Of a stretch of DNA of 29,636 nt, positions 16,910-27,097 are shown in pieces; within the stretch, counting starts at the first letter, position 1; every line of letters starts with the position of its first letter. The notes under the pieces are model-generated. The model did no database searches, had not been told where the DNA came from, and was given only the letters and a program-made list of their open reading frames with translations. The DNA is from a virus. Where the stretch lies: positions 1-29,636 of the IMG/VR virus record IMGVR_UViG_3300011116_000444. One strand, 5' to 3'. The position numbers and the translations under genes are program-made.

Positions 16910-18769
16910 GTGGCAGAGAACTCAGCAGATATAGCTAAGAGGATTATCCTCGGTTGTGTGGCAGAAGGTATGACCATTGACGCCGCTTGCGGCAGCGCTG
17001 GCAAGTCAATGAAGACCTACGAGTACTACCGTCGCACCGATAAGGTATTTGCAGACAAGGTAGATCGAACACGGCTCGGCCTGAAGGATAAGCAGTTCCA
17101 AGGTGGAGATGTCCACGATATTGACTTTATAGAATTCCGCAAGCAATTCCTACACAGCCAGACCTTTCCGCATCAAATAAACTTAATAGATGTGATTGAG
17201 GGCAGAGAGCCTAGTTGGCTCCACCCCAGTATGAAGTTCGAGCCAGGACTGGCTAGTAATAGAGTCCTGATTAACATACCGCCCAACCACGCCAAGTCCA
17301 TTACGGTCACCGTAGACTATGTGACGTGGAAGGTAGCTCAGAACCCCAACTATCGAATCCTGATAGTTTCCCAGACGCAGCAACTAGCCGCCGACTTTCT
17401 CTACGCCATCAAGCAAAGACTAACGCATCCTATGTATGCAGACCTCCAAAGTGCTTATGCTGCTGGTGTAGGGTTTAACTCCAAGTCTGCATCCTGGCAG
17501 GCAACCCGTGTCACCTTTGGTGATGAGCTTCGTGAGTCATCTGAAAAGGACCCGAACATCGAGGCCGTCGGTATCGGCGGTCAGATTTACGGCAAGCGTG
17601 CCGATATGATTATTGTCGATGACGCGGTCACCTTAAAGAACGCTAATGAGTTTGAGAAGCAGATTCGCTGGCTGACCCAAGACGTGCGATCTCGTTTGAA
17701 CCCTACCGGCAAGTTGGTAGTTATCGGAACCCGTGTAGCATCCGTTGACCTATACAAGGAACTACGCAACGAAGACCGATACCCAGGCGGTCAAGTCCCT
17801 TGGAAGTATCTGGCTATGCCAGCCCTACTTGAGATAGATGAGGACCCCGACAAGTGGGTTACCTTATGGCCAGCCTCTGATGCTCCATTTGATGGACAAG
17901 AAGAAACTGATAAGAACGAAGACGGTCTATATCCTAGATGGTCTGGTCGTAACTTATATAACGAACGCCAAGCTATGGATGCAGGAACCTGGGCGCTGGT
18001 CTACCAGCAACAGGACGTATCCGAGAACGCTGCCTTTGACCCAGTATGTGTTCGTGGCTCTATGGACGGAATGCGTAAAGCAGGACGGCTGGAGATGGGC
18101 CACCCAGGTCATCCTAAAGACTTAACAGGTTTTAGTTTTATCTGCGGTATGGACCCAGCGATTGTTGGAGACACGGCTGCTGTCTGCTACGCCATTGACC
18201 GTAATACTTCTAAGCGCTACATCGTAGATGTTATTAAGATTACGCGGCCCTCACCTCAGCAGATCCGTGACATCATTATTAACTGGACGCAGCTATACAG
18301 CCCGTCCGAGTGGATTATTGAGAAGAACGCCTTCCAGGCTTTCCTTACTCAGGATGAAGGCATCCGTATGTTCCTTGCAGGACGCGGTGTGGTTCTTAAA
18401 GAACACCATACTGGTTCTAACAAGTGGGACTCAGGCTTTGGTGTTGCCTCTATGGCAACGCTCTTTGGTACTAAGCAGGTTGACGGTAAGCACCATCGAG
18501 ATAACCTGATACATCTACCTAGTGATCAGACAGAGAACATCAAGGCTCTAGTAGAGCAGTTGATTACGTGGACGCCAACGACTAAGGGTAAGACCGATAT
18601 CGTGATGGCGCTCTGGTTCTGTGAGATCCGAGCACGTGAGATGCTCAACTACGGCCAGTACGCAACGCATCACCTCAAGAATCCTTTCCTATCTCGTGCA
18701 GAGCTAGGCAAGCGAGTGGTCATCAATATAGATGAAGCACTTGCAGCACAAAACACAACATTCGCCTAG
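16910..18769 (+). CDS. terL: Terminase large subunit with N-terminal HTH
   Basis: The product is 619 aa from GTG 16910 with AGGGAG upstream. Residues 1-55 (IILGCVAEGMTIDAACGSAG, SMKTYEYYRRTDKVFADKVD) look like a small-terminase-type helix-turn-helix. The ATPase part has a Walker A variant PPNHAKS (124-130), Walker B ADMIIVDD (231-238) and motif III-like VVIGTR. The RNase-H-like nuclease part has FICGMDPAIVGDTAAV (Asp415), SEWIIEKNAFQAF (Glu471) and TDIVMALWF near the end. It would pump and cut DNA at the portal. No separate small terminase gene is seen, so the HTH may take over DNA recognition. Confidence 0.92.
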   Translation: MAENSADIAKRIILGCVAEGMTIDAACGSAGKSMKTYEYYRRTDKVFADKVDRTRLGLKDKQFQGGDVHDIDFIEFRKQFLHSQTFPHQINLIDVIEGREPSWLHPSMKFEPGLASNRVLINIPPNHAKSITVTVDYVTWKVAQNPNYRILIVSQTQQLAADFLYAIKQRLTHPMYADLQSAYAAGVGFNSKSASWQATRVTFGDELRESSEKDPNIEAVGIGGQIYGKRADMIIVDDAVTLKNANEFEKQIRWLTQDVRSRLNPTGKLVVIGTRVASVDLYKELRNEDRYPGGQVPWKYLAMPALLEIDEDPDKWVTLWPASDAPFDGQEETDKNEDGLYPRWSGRNLYNERQAMDAGTWALVYQQQDVSENAAFDPVCVRGSMDGMRKAGRLEMGHPGHPKDLTGFSFICGMDPAIVGDTAAVCYAIDRNTSKRYIVDVIKITRPSPQQIRDIIINWTQLYSPSEWIIEKNAFQAFLTQDEGIRMFLAGRGVVLKEHHTGSNKWDSGFGVASMATLFGTKQVDGKHHRDNLIHLPSDQTENIKALVEQLITWTPTTKGKTDIVMALWFCEIRAREMLNYGQYATHHLKNPFLSRAELGKRVVINIDEALAAQNTTFA

Positions 18770-18777
18770 GAGGCAAA

Positions 18778-18969
18778 ATGGCACTAACACCAAGCTACAC
18801 AACCTCAACAGAGGCAACAGAAGTAGAACAGACTTATATTGACAAGGGCGCTGTAAAGATGCCTCAGATCAACCCAATGGTTGACGCTAAGTACGCTGCT
18901 GGTAAAGCACAAGCACTAGCAACCGACAAGGTCGAATGGCCAACTAAGGTCGCCGGTCTTACTAACTAA
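18778..18969 (+). CDS. 63-aa small structural-module protein
   Basis: The product starts MALTPSYTTSTEATEVEQTY and contains VKMPQINPMVDAKYAAGKAQ. It is low in hydrophobic residues and probably partly disordered. AGGAGG is directly upstream. It lies between terminase and portal with 8-bp gaps, so it may be a head-completion or scaffolding aid; the function is unknown. Confidence 0.65.
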   Translation: MALTPSYTTSTEATEVEQTYIDKGAVKMPQINPMVDAKYAAGKAQALATDKVEWPTKVAGLTN

Positions 18970-18977
18970 GGATTCCA

Positions 18978-20726
18978 ATGCTGAATATCAAAGAGGTAAC
19001 CGCTAAGGTAACTCGCCTACAGACCAAATACGCAGCGCGTGATGGTCGTATGCGTGACGTCCTTTCGGTACGTCAGGGTGACATCTCAAAGGTGTACCCA
19101 TCTATGTTTTCTGATGAGTACCCAAAGCCACTCGTCGCTAACATCATTGACGTCGCCGCACGCGACCTTGCAGAATCTATGGCACCACTGCCATCATTTA
19201 ACTGTTCAGCATCTAATACTGTCTCTGATACAGCCCGTAAAGCTGCAGACCTTCGTGGTCGTATTGCAAACTTCTATGTAGACAGATCAGAACTAGGCGT
19301 ACAGATGTATACCGGTGCTGATTGGTATAACACCTACGGAATGCTTATTGGTCGCGTTGAACTTGATTATGAGAACGACAACCCCATCATTAAGTTGATT
19401 AACCCGTTCGGTTCTTACCCAGAAATTGACCGCTTTGGTCGCTGTTTATCATTAACTCAGATTGTGGGTATGGATGCACAGACCTTGGCGTCTATGTACC
19501 CTGAGTTCTACAACGATATTGTTGGACGTAACCAGTACACACCAGGTTCTCCTTACCTATCTCTAGTGCGTTACCACGATAAAGACCAAGATCTTATCTA
19601 CTTACCAGAGCGTAAAGACCTAGTTCTTTCTAATACACCTAACCCAATCGGTGAATGTATGGTCCGTGTGGCTATGCGTCCATCTATTGATGGTGAAGCA
19701 CGTGGTCAGTACGATGACGTACTAGGCGTACAGCTTGCTCGTGCTCGTTTTGCAGTCCTACAGATTCAAGCAGCAGAGAAATCTATCCAAGCACCTATTG
19801 CTATCCCACAGGATGTGCAGGAACTTGCTCTCGGACCAGATTCTATTATGCGTTCTGCTAACCCACAGGGTATCCGTCGCGTTCCACTTGAACTTCCAGC
19901 CGGTGTATTCGGTGAATCAGGTGTCCTAGAGCGTGAACTTCGTACCGGTGCTCGCTATCCAGAGACTCGTGGTGGTAATTCAGACGCTTCTATCGTTACA
20001 GGTCGTGGCGTACAAGCCCTACAGGCTGGTTTTGATACACAGATTAAGGCAGCACAGTCACACTTTGCCCGTATGTTCGTAGAACTTATCGGACTTTGCT
20101 TTAAGACTGACGAAAAAATATTTGATCATAGAGTTAAAGAGATTCGTGGCGTCGATGACGGCACACCATACACAATTAAGTACAGCCCAGCTAAAGCAAT
20201 CAACGGTGATTACACCGTAGATGTCCGTTACGGCATTATGTCTGGTATGAATCCAAACAACGCAACAGTGGCTCTGCTACAGATGCGTTCAGACAAGCTT
20301 GTTTCACGCGACTATGTCCGTCGTGAACTTCCTATCGAGATTAACGTCGGTCAGGAAGAACAGAAAGTTGATATTGAAGAGATGCGCGATGCACTACGTG
20401 CAGCGATTGGGCAGACTGCTCTTGCTATTCCACAGATGGTGGCGCAAGGACAAGACCCTTCTAAGATTCTCGGCTCCTTTGCGGAAATGATTAAAGGCCG
20501 TCAAAAGGGTATGAGTATTGAAACTGTTGTGGAGAAGGCGTTTACGCCAGAACCTCAGCCTGAGACAGCAGCGATGCAGCCTCAGCCCCCAGTAGCAGGT
20601 ATGGCTCCCGCCTCTGCCTCGCAGCCAAGTATGGAACAACCTGGCGGTGCAGCCCCTGCTGCTGGCGGTCCACAAGGCAAACCAGATATCGCATCATTGC
20701 TCGCTTCAATCGGCGGCGCGGCATAA
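18978..20726 (+). CDS. Portal protein
   Basis: This 582-aa protein starts MLNIKEVTAKVTRLQTKYAA. The stretch RDVLSVRQGDISKVYPSMFS, then VANIIDVAARDLAESMAPLP and DWYNTYGMLIGRVELDY matches portal proteins of actinobacteriophages as I remember them. A long helical middle (VQLARARFAVLQIQAAEKSI) precedes the FARMFVELIGLCFK region. The C-terminus (about 525-575) is rich in Pro, Gln, Ala and Gly. It would form the dodecameric ring at one vertex and contact terminase. Confidence 0.85.
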   Translation: MLNIKEVTAKVTRLQTKYAARDGRMRDVLSVRQGDISKVYPSMFSDEYPKPLVANIIDVAARDLAESMAPLPSFNCSASNTVSDTARKAADLRGRIANFYVDRSELGVQMYTGADWYNTYGMLIGRVELDYENDNPIIKLINPFGSYPEIDRFGRCLSLTQIVGMDAQTLASMYPEFYNDIVGRNQYTPGSPYLSLVRYHDKDQDLIYLPERKDLVLSNTPNPIGECMVRVAMRPSIDGEARGQYDDVLGVQLARARFAVLQIQAAEKSIQAPIAIPQDVQELALGPDSIMRSANPQGIRRVPLELPAGVFGESGVLERELRTGARYPETRGGNSDASIVTGRGVQALQAGFDTQIKAAQSHFARMFVELIGLCFKTDEKIFDHRVKEIRGVDDGTPYTIKYSPAKAINGDYTVDVRYGIMSGMNPNNATVALLQMRSDKLVSRDYVRRELPIEINVGQEEQKVDIEEMRDALRAAIGQTALAIPQMVAQGQDPSKILGSFAEMIKGRQKGMSIETVVEKAFTPEPQPETAAMQPQPPVAGMAPASASQPSMEQPGGAAPAAGGPQGKPDIASLLASIGGAA

Positions 20727-20744
20727 CTTCTAAGGGGGTGAAAT

Positions 20745-20885
20745 ATGAACAAGGGATCACAAGCACCAGCACCAATGTCTAAGCCAATTCACGGCGCATC
20801 AGGAGCAGGAGCAAAGGTAACAGGTGGCGACGTAAAGCAGCCTTTCGCTGGAGCAGCAAAGCCAGGTAAGAAAGTAAAGAAGTAA
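20745..20885 (+). CDS. 46-aa Ala/Gly/Lys-rich peptide
   Basis: The product starts MNKGSQAPAPMSKPIHGASG and ends GKKVKK. It is low-complexity and basic, probably disordered. A strong AAGGGGGTGAAAT lies before its ATG. It may bind DNA or the portal; no family is recognised. Confidence 0.6.
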   Translation: MNKGSQAPAPMSKPIHGASGAGAKVTGGDVKQPFAGAAKPGKKVKK

Positions 20886-20913
20886 ACAACTTTTACGAAG
20901 CGAGGTGTGCTGG

Positions 20914-21132
20914 ATGGATAACAATAAAGTTCGTCGTCCAGTACGCTTCGCTGACTTCTTAGTTGTAGGTGCAGAACTTACATATAATATAATGCAGGTA
21001 TTTACGGCAGCGACAGAAGATTTACTAGAACTATCTATCTATAACGCAAACCGGAAAACAGAATTAAACAAGGTCTGGGAAGACTTTGCTACAGATTTAG
21101 AAACTATTCAGGAGGATACAGATGGCGCTTGA
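20914..21132 (+). CDS. 72-aa helical protein
   Basis: The ATG at 20914 follows GAGGTG with 8 bp spacing; a GTG at 20905 is less likely. The product starts MDNNKVRRPVRFADFLVVGA, then a helix with VFTAATEDLLELSIYNANRK and an acidic tail. It overlaps the next gene by 11 bp, and its AGGAGG-like codons (CAGGAGGATAC) form the next ribosome binding site. It may be a head-module accessory protein. Confidence 0.65.
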   Translation: MDNNKVRRPVRFADFLVVGAELTYNIMQVFTAATEDLLELSIYNANRKTELNKVWEDFATDLETIQEDTDGA

Positions 21133-21553
21133 AGATAGCACCAACCCTATTCGGGGTGTATCAGGTCCTGGACCATACGCAAAGCGTACAGATCTTTCAT
21201 ACAAGTCACAGTCTTACGGTGACGGAGTTGCATACGATGCAGCCAAGTCTGGTGCTCCACTAGCAACAGCACCAAAGTCACCAATGCTTTCACAAGCTCC
21301 ACAGGTTCGTCCAACGCAGCCTGCAGTTACAGGATTGTTTGAGCCAACACAACGTCCTAATGAGCCAGTAACACACGGTATTGATATGGGTGCAGGTGGA
21401 GGATCAGAAGTTCTTTCAATGCGTAAACCTGATGACACAAACTTTATGGCAAGCATTCAATCTGCCAAACCAGTTCTTGCTTATATTGCAGACCTGCCTA
21501 ATACTTCACCTGAAACTCGCGCAGCGATTAAACAGTTATGGGATATGCAGTGA
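21122..21553 (+). CDS. Conserved structural-module protein, Pro/Gly-rich
   Basis: This 143-aa protein starts MALEDSTNPIRGVSGPGPYA, then SYKSQSYGDGVAYDAAKSGA and GLFEPTQRPNEPVTHGIDMG; the last 40 residues form a helix (NTSPETRAAIKQLWDM). The 'GPGPYxxRTD ... SYGDG ... GLFxPTxRPNEPVT' order recalls a conserved actinophage protein located between portal and capsid. A strong AGGAGG is upstream. Role unknown, probably virion assembly. Confidence 0.7.
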   Translation: MALEDSTNPIRGVSGPGPYAKRTDLSYKSQSYGDGVAYDAAKSGAPLATAPKSPMLSQAPQVRPTQPAVTGLFEPTQRPNEPVTHGIDMGAGGGSEVLSMRKPDDTNFMASIQSAKPVLAYIADLPNTSPETRAAIKQLWDMQ

Positions 21554-24500
21554 GCATATGGAACAGAATTGGTGATGTAGCTTCAACAGCTGCTAAAGGT
21601 GCATTTAATTTTGGCGAAGATGTAGTCAAATCTCAAATTGCCATTCCACGTTTTGCTTGGGATATTGGTACTGCAATTTGGAATAGTCCAACTGACTATA
21701 ACAACTTTATGCAATCTGCAAAAGTTGCAACTGAAAAAGCTGGTAAAGATTTAATTAAGCCACTTGCTGACGCAGGCGGTGCGATTATGAAGGTGCCAGG
21801 AGTACAGCCAGCACTTGAGCGCATTAACTATATTAACCAGAATTATATTCGTGAGCCTCTCACAACTATCGCACTTGTACAAGGTGATGTTAACGCAGGA
21901 CGCGCTTCATTCTTTGACCCTAACGAGTGGAAAAAAGCATTCCAAGGTGCTCAAGATATATCTTTTGGTCAGGCTGTTGTTAGTCAGTACCGTTCATATT
22001 ATGATCCTAAGTTTAACGTCTATGACCCACGCCAGCGTGAACAAGCATTTAAGAATAGCGCTTGGGGTCGATGGACTTCAGGTAGCGTAGATACTCTTGC
22101 ACAAATCTTTGGCGATGTAACACTTGTAGCCGGTAAAGCAACTAAAGTTCTTAAAGCTAGTGAACTTGTATCAGGCGCACTTAAAAGTGGCGATGTTATT
22201 GCTAAGGCAGCAGAAGATGTTACTAAGGCTCAGTATGGCGTAAACAATCGTTTTACTAAGGTACTAGATGACTTTACTAAGAATGATTCTGTATACGCTA
22301 TAAACCATCCAATGGTTAAGTCATCAGATCAGCCAGCACTGCTTGCTCATCTTCTTGGTCAGTCTACTGATAAAGATACAACTGCTCTTATTTTGCGTTC
22401 TGCTATGGCAGATCCTGCAGCTATGGATGAACTTGCACTTCGTCGCGCTGATATGAAGGATGCACTTGCTGCCGCTCGTGCTGAACTATCTTCAGTTGAC
22501 GAATATAAGTTATTTTCAGCACCAGACGGAACAGGAATGATTCCATTCCTTAATGACAACCCTGCTGTTATTGCAGATGCTGAGGCTAACTACGCAGCTC
22601 TTGCTAAAGCAGATGAAAGCTTTGCAAAGATGATGGGCCTTGGACAAGGTGGCGGTGCTCTTACACGCACAACCGGCAAACTAGGTCAAGGCTTAGAAGA
22701 TTTTGTAGCGCAAGCACGCTCAATGCGTTTTTACGATAAGAATGTTGGAAGCCCAAACATTGAGGTATTCCAACCAACACCTTTCCATCGTTTATATCAA
22801 AAGATTTCTTGGGCAGAAAACGAACGCCCATCAGGTTTAGTAGATTTTAACGACGCAGATTCATACAAGGAAGTTGTCGCTACTCTTGAACGCCTTCGTC
22901 CTTCTAACGCTGTTAAGGGCACACCGTCTTCTTTGAAGCGTATGGGTGTCATTGACGATGAGAAGGCAAATAAGCTTCTTGATGATTATATGAAGGCCGC
23001 TACACCAGAAGCACGTCAAATTGCTGCACTCAACATTGAGAGCACTGGTATTCGATCACTTGCTGCAAAGTACGGTGTAGACGAAAAGATTGCAGATGAC
23101 CTTTACAACACATACAAGGGTGCTCGTCAATCCGGTCTGCGCTCTATCAAGGACAAGGGCTTTATGGTTGACCTTGATGAATCAATCATAAAGGTTCCTC
23201 AGCTTGAGTCTCAAACAGGCGATTACCTTCCAATGATGGACTTTGAGTTGATGAACCGACTCCTCAAAGAGAACGCATCTACATTACGCCGATTTGGTGC
23301 AAACTTTACAAACCCAGTAATTCACTATGCTGACCTTTTCCAAGATGCTTTTAAGGCTGGAGCTTTGATGCGTCTTGGATATACAATCCGTAACGGTGTT
23401 GATTCACAGCTTCGTATTATGTCAGCCCTTGGTGCGCTTACAACAATGCGTCATATTGGTCCTGGTCTTAAGAACATTGTCAATAACTCAAAACGAGTTC
23501 CTACTCGTCTAGTTGATCGTTACTTGCCAGTGCATAGCGGTATGACTATTAGAACAGTACAACAATCGTCTACTATGGTTATCCGAGAACTAGATGCTCT
23601 CAAGACGCGTATTGGTGAGGTTGAGGCAAAGGCTTCCTTGTATCCAGACAATCTTGATATTGCCGGTGAACTTAATACTCTTAAACTTCTACAAGAAGAG
23701 AAGCTATCTGTTTACAACAGTTATGCAGAGACTATTAACCGCGCCAAAACAAAGGCTCCTAAAGACCGTATCGGTACTGGTTCATACAAGATAACCACAA
23801 CTGACGGACAAGAGTACATAATTCCAGATGCTTTTGGTGGACCACTTGGAGAAATGTTCCGTAAGATTGCATCTTCTCAGAACTCATTCCAGCGTTTGGC
23901 TGAGAGCAACAGTGAAATGTATGCTCGCAAGTTGCAGACCAAGGGCTTTGGCGTAGTAAAGCCAACAGACCCAGGTTACTTTGAGCAGTGGGCACAGACC
24001 CTACGCCAGCAGTTTGGTAACGCAGCAGTTGTTAAGAAGTTAGCAGCGGGAGAGACTCCTGAAGACATTACTCGCTGGCTAGTAGGATCACCAGAAGGAC
24101 GTGACCTTCGCCGTCGTCTTGGCATTGCTTCAAAAGAATCAGCAGAATACGTCACACGAATCAATGGATTCTTTGACAACTATTTGCCAGCATCATCTGG
24201 ACTACGTTCTAAATTGCGTGATGTCACAGCAGAAGATTTGCGTTCAGCATTTCCAGACCCAACAACTTTGCCTACAGTTCACGGCCACGTACTTGAGGAA
24301 GCGCTAAGCAACACAGCGACTCTTAAGGGACGCGAAATTATCAATGGAGTGTTCCATTTCCTTGGAACTTTGCCTGAAGATACTTGGGCACGTAACCCAC
24401 TTTATGTTCAGCTCTATCGTGATGAGGCTCGACGCCGTATCAACATTATTGCAGAACTCAAGGGTGGAAGACTTTCAGCTGCAGATCAAGAAGCTGCTAT

Positions 24501-26205
24501 GGCTGCTTCTCACAAGGTTGCAGTTCGTGAGATGAAGGGCATTCTCTTTAATATTGAGCGCCGTACAAACCTTGCTACTGCTATGAAGTACATCAGTCCA
24601 TTTTTCTCAGCACAGGAAAACGCTTACAAGACTTGGCTTAAGTTGGCTGTTGCTAACCCAGCGATTGTTAACCGTGGTTACAACGTATGGCAAGCACCTA
24701 ACCGCTCAAGCCTTGTAACAGATCAAGATGGAAATGTTGTACCAGAAGGACAGACTTCAGGTAACGACATTATCTGGATTAGTGTTCCAAAGGCTGTACA
24801 GAATCTACTTCCTGGTGTTAGTTCATTGACTGAAATGGGCATCCCAAAGCAATCACTTGATATTATCTTCCAAGGTGGTATGGATGTTCTTTACAACAAA
24901 GGCAACCCAAATGCTTTCAGCGACATCTTCCCAGTAGGGCCTTATGTTGCAGTACCTGTTGGTGAGATTGTAAAAAAGAAACCTTCGTTTGAAGACGCTC
25001 TTAAATGGGCAATTCCTTACGGCGCTCCAAAGACAGCAATATCAGGATTCTTACCTGCTTGGGTCAATAAAGCTCAAGTAGCAAAAGACGGTCTTGATGA
25101 TGACCAGTTCTTAAAGATTTATGATCTTATCTCAGCGACAGAACAGACTCGCGCTAAGCGTAACGGTTTGCCTCCTGTAAATCCTGACAAGATAATGAAG
25201 ATGACTCAGGATTATTGGAAGATGCGTATTGCAGCAAACCTTATTCTTCCGTTTGCTCCACGCTTTAACAGCCCATACGCTTATTACATTGATAAGTCTC
25301 GTGAGTACAAGCGCAAGTTTGGTATGGAAGCAGATGCTAAGTTCTTTGCAGACTTCCCAGAGTACTTTGCTTTTACAGCTTCAACATCTAACAACCCTGG
25401 TAAAGTAGACTACACACAGGCTGCTGTTAAGAATATCGATAAGTACCCAGACTTGATTTCAACTCTATACGGAATTGAACCTAAACTCATTGGCACAATC
25501 GTTAATGAGAAGGATGGATACAAGTTCTCACAGGCTGCATACCAGTACCTTTACAACAAGAGAATCTCACCTAACTCTAAGGAAAAATTCCTTTCAGGCA
25601 AGGACCCGCTTACTGCTCAAAAGGCTAACGAAGCGGAAAAGGGTTGGATTGTTTATAGCCAATTCCGTGATGCTCTTGATGAAGAATTACAAACTCGTTT
25701 CCAAAATGGAATAATTCAAGCACCTGTCATTACAGCAAAAGGCGCAGAAGACCTTGCTGCTATTAAGTCAGCTGTTATTGATAAACTATCCGCTGAAACA
25801 GATGCTAATGGCAAGCCAATCTTTGATGAGAAGACAGGAACAATTAAGCCTTCGGCTTGGTACCTTGACTATCAGGATCAGGATGGGTCAAAGACTAACA
25901 AAGTTGTAACAGGTCTTAACGCTATCCTTAATGACGATAAATTTATGAAAGACCACAAGAATAGTGCTACTTGGAAATCAGTAGGAGTTTACTTTGATTT
26001 TCGTAAGGCTATTGCCGAAGAACTTGCTAAGCGTGAAGTCAAGTCAATCGATGCTAAGGCAAACGTAGACCTTCGTGCTATCTATGACGCAGCAGTAAAG
26101 AAATTAAAGACAGACGACCCACTTGGGTTTGCTCCACTGTATGAAAGATTCCTCACACAAGACCTAGTATTTGATAAGTACTTAACTCCAAAGGCGGGTA
26201 AATAA
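21550..26205 (+). CDS. Giant virion-associated protein (1551 aa)
   Basis: The start is GTG 21550, which overlaps the previous stop (GTGA); an in-frame ATG at 21538 would add four residues. The protein is long and largely helical, with conserved-looking blocks such as RNGVDSQLRIMSALGALTTM, ATAMKYISPFFSAQENAYKT, LKLAVANPAIVNRGYNVW, PYGAPKTAISGFLPAWVNKA and WKMRIAANLILPFAPRFNSP. I see no clear peptidase, lysozyme or polymerase motif. A protein of this size between portal and scaffold suggests an internal virion or ejection protein, or a very large polyvalent protein carried into the cell with the DNA. This is an inference from size and place. Confidence 0.75.
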   Translation: MSIWNRIGDVASTAAKGAFNFGEDVVKSQIAIPRFAWDIGTAIWNSPTDYNNFMQSAKVATEKAGKDLIKPLADAGGAIMKVPGVQPALERINYINQNYIREPLTTIALVQGDVNAGRASFFDPNEWKKAFQGAQDISFGQAVVSQYRSYYDPKFNVYDPRQREQAFKNSAWGRWTSGSVDTLAQIFGDVTLVAGKATKVLKASELVSGALKSGDVIAKAAEDVTKAQYGVNNRFTKVLDDFTKNDSVYAINHPMVKSSDQPALLAHLLGQSTDKDTTALILRSAMADPAAMDELALRRADMKDALAAARAELSSVDEYKLFSAPDGTGMIPFLNDNPAVIADAEANYAALAKADESFAKMMGLGQGGGALTRTTGKLGQGLEDFVAQARSMRFYDKNVGSPNIEVFQPTPFHRLYQKISWAENERPSGLVDFNDADSYKEVVATLERLRPSNAVKGTPSSLKRMGVIDDEKANKLLDDYMKAATPEARQIAALNIESTGIRSLAAKYGVDEKIADDLYNTYKGARQSGLRSIKDKGFMVDLDESIIKVPQLESQTGDYLPMMDFELMNRLLKENASTLRRFGANFTNPVIHYADLFQDAFKAGALMRLGYTIRNGVDSQLRIMSALGALTTMRHIGPGLKNIVNNSKRVPTRLVDRYLPVHSGMTIRTVQQSSTMVIRELDALKTRIGEVEAKASLYPDNLDIAGELNTLKLLQEEKLSVYNSYAETINRAKTKAPKDRIGTGSYKITTTDGQEYIIPDAFGGPLGEMFRKIASSQNSFQRLAESNSEMYARKLQTKGFGVVKPTDPGYFEQWAQTLRQQFGNAAVVKKLAAGETPEDITRWLVGSPEGRDLRRRLGIASKESAEYVTRINGFFDNYLPASSGLRSKLRDVTAEDLRSAFPDPTTLPTVHGHVLEEALSNTATLKGREIINGVFHFLGTLPEDTWARNPLYVQLYRDEARRRINIIAELKGGRLSAADQEAAMAASHKVAVREMKGILFNIERRTNLATAMKYISPFFSAQENAYKTWLKLAVANPAIVNRGYNVWQAPNRSSLVTDQDGNVVPEGQTSGNDIIWISVPKAVQNLLPGVSSLTEMGIPKQSLDIIFQGGMDVLYNKGNPNAFSDIFPVGPYVAVPVGEIVKKKPSFEDALKWAIPYGAPKTAISGFLPAWVNKAQVAKDGLDDDQFLKIYDLISATEQTRAKRNGLPPVNPDKIMKMTQDYWKMRIAANLILPFAPRFNSPYAYYIDKSREYKRKFGMEADAKFFADFPEYFAFTASTSNNPGKVDYTQAAVKNIDKYPDLISTLYGIEPKLIGTIVNEKDGYKFSQAAYQYLYNKRISPNSKEKFLSGKDPLTAQKANEAEKGWIVYSQFRDALDEELQTRFQNGIIQAPVITAKGAEDLAAIKSAVIDKLSAETDANGKPIFDEKTGTIKPSAWYLDYQDQDGSKTNKVVTGLNAILNDDKFMKDHKNSATWKSVGVYFDFRKAIAEELAKREVKSIDAKANVDLRAIYDAAVKKLKTDDPLGFAPLYERFLTQDLVFDKYLTPKAGK

Positions 26206-27095
26206 TGGCTGACTCAACGAGTAAACTTGCCGACCTCTTAAAAGGTATGGGCATTGTCGTTCCAGTACCCAAGCCTGCAACTTCAACTAAGAAGCCACTC
26301 AAAAGCGGTATTTACACAGCAACTCAAACTTCTTCAACAATTCCTAATGATAATTCTATTGTAAGCACAATTAACAATGTATTTCAACAGTATTACGGAA
26401 GAGACGCAAATCAGACTGAAATATCTGACTGGCTACCTCAGCTTAAGAGTCAGTACACAGATAAAGCTGGCAGGCCACAAACTACTGTAAAGTACACATA
26501 CAAAAATGGTCAGTTAGTAAACACTGAAACTCTTACAGCGCAGGGTGAAGACCCTAAACTCTGGCTTGATGACAAGATTAAGGCTCGCGTACAGCGAGGA
26601 CTTGTAGATGTTAATGCGCTTAATATCCCAGAAGGACCAACAGGTCAATATTTTGTAGCAGTCAAAAAATTGGCGGCAAACAATGGAATTAACCTTTCAG
26701 ATAGCGCAGCAAGAAGCTACGCTACAAATATCGTGTCCGGTGTAATTGACCAAAACACTGCATATAATACTATCCGTGAATCTGCAGCAAATGCTTTCCC
26801 TTCCCTTGGTGAGAAAATTAAACAGGGCATTGACCTTAAGACTTTGGCTGATCCATATATTCAGTCAATGAGTAATATCCTTGAAATACCAGATACTGGT
26901 ATTGACTTGTTTGACCCTAAGATTCGTAGTGCTATGGCTTTCACAACACCAGACGGTAAGGTTGGAACCAAGTCAATCTACGATTTTGAGAAAGAACTAC
27001 GTCAAGACCCGCGTTGGCAGTACACAAATAATGCACGTCAGCAAGCAGCAAGTGTTGCTACGACAGTGCTCAAAGACTTTGGATTTATGGGGTAA
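26205..27095 (+). CDS. Structural or internal virion protein (296 aa)
   Basis: The ATG overlaps the stop of the giant gene (TAATG). The N-terminus starts MADSTSKLADLLKGMGIVVP with a Pro/Thr/Lys-rich linker. The rest is helical, with VFQQYYGRDANQTEISDWLP and DSAARSYATNIVSGVIDQNT and a late AFPSLGEKIKQGIDLKTLAD. The last block, LADPYIQSMSNILEIPDTGI, is a pattern seen in internal proteins of some actinophages (recollection). It probably partners the giant protein. Confidence 0.65.
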   Translation: MADSTSKLADLLKGMGIVVPVPKPATSTKKPLKSGIYTATQTSSTIPNDNSIVSTINNVFQQYYGRDANQTEISDWLPQLKSQYTDKAGRPQTTVKYTYKNGQLVNTETLTAQGEDPKLWLDDKIKARVQRGLVDVNALNIPEGPTGQYFVAVKKLAANNGINLSDSAARSYATNIVSGVIDQNTAYNTIRESAANAFPSLGEKIKQGIDLKTLADPYIQSMSNILEIPDTGIDLFDPKIRSAMAFTTPDGKVGTKSIYDFEKELRQDPRWQYTNNARQQAASVATTVLKDFGFMG

Positions 27096-27097
27096 TA

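Noticed and set aside
20394-20775. Two - strand frames (93 and 77 aa) opposite the portal 3' end
   Set aside because: Their composition follows the Gln/Pro/Ala-rich portal tail read backwards and they lack start signals.
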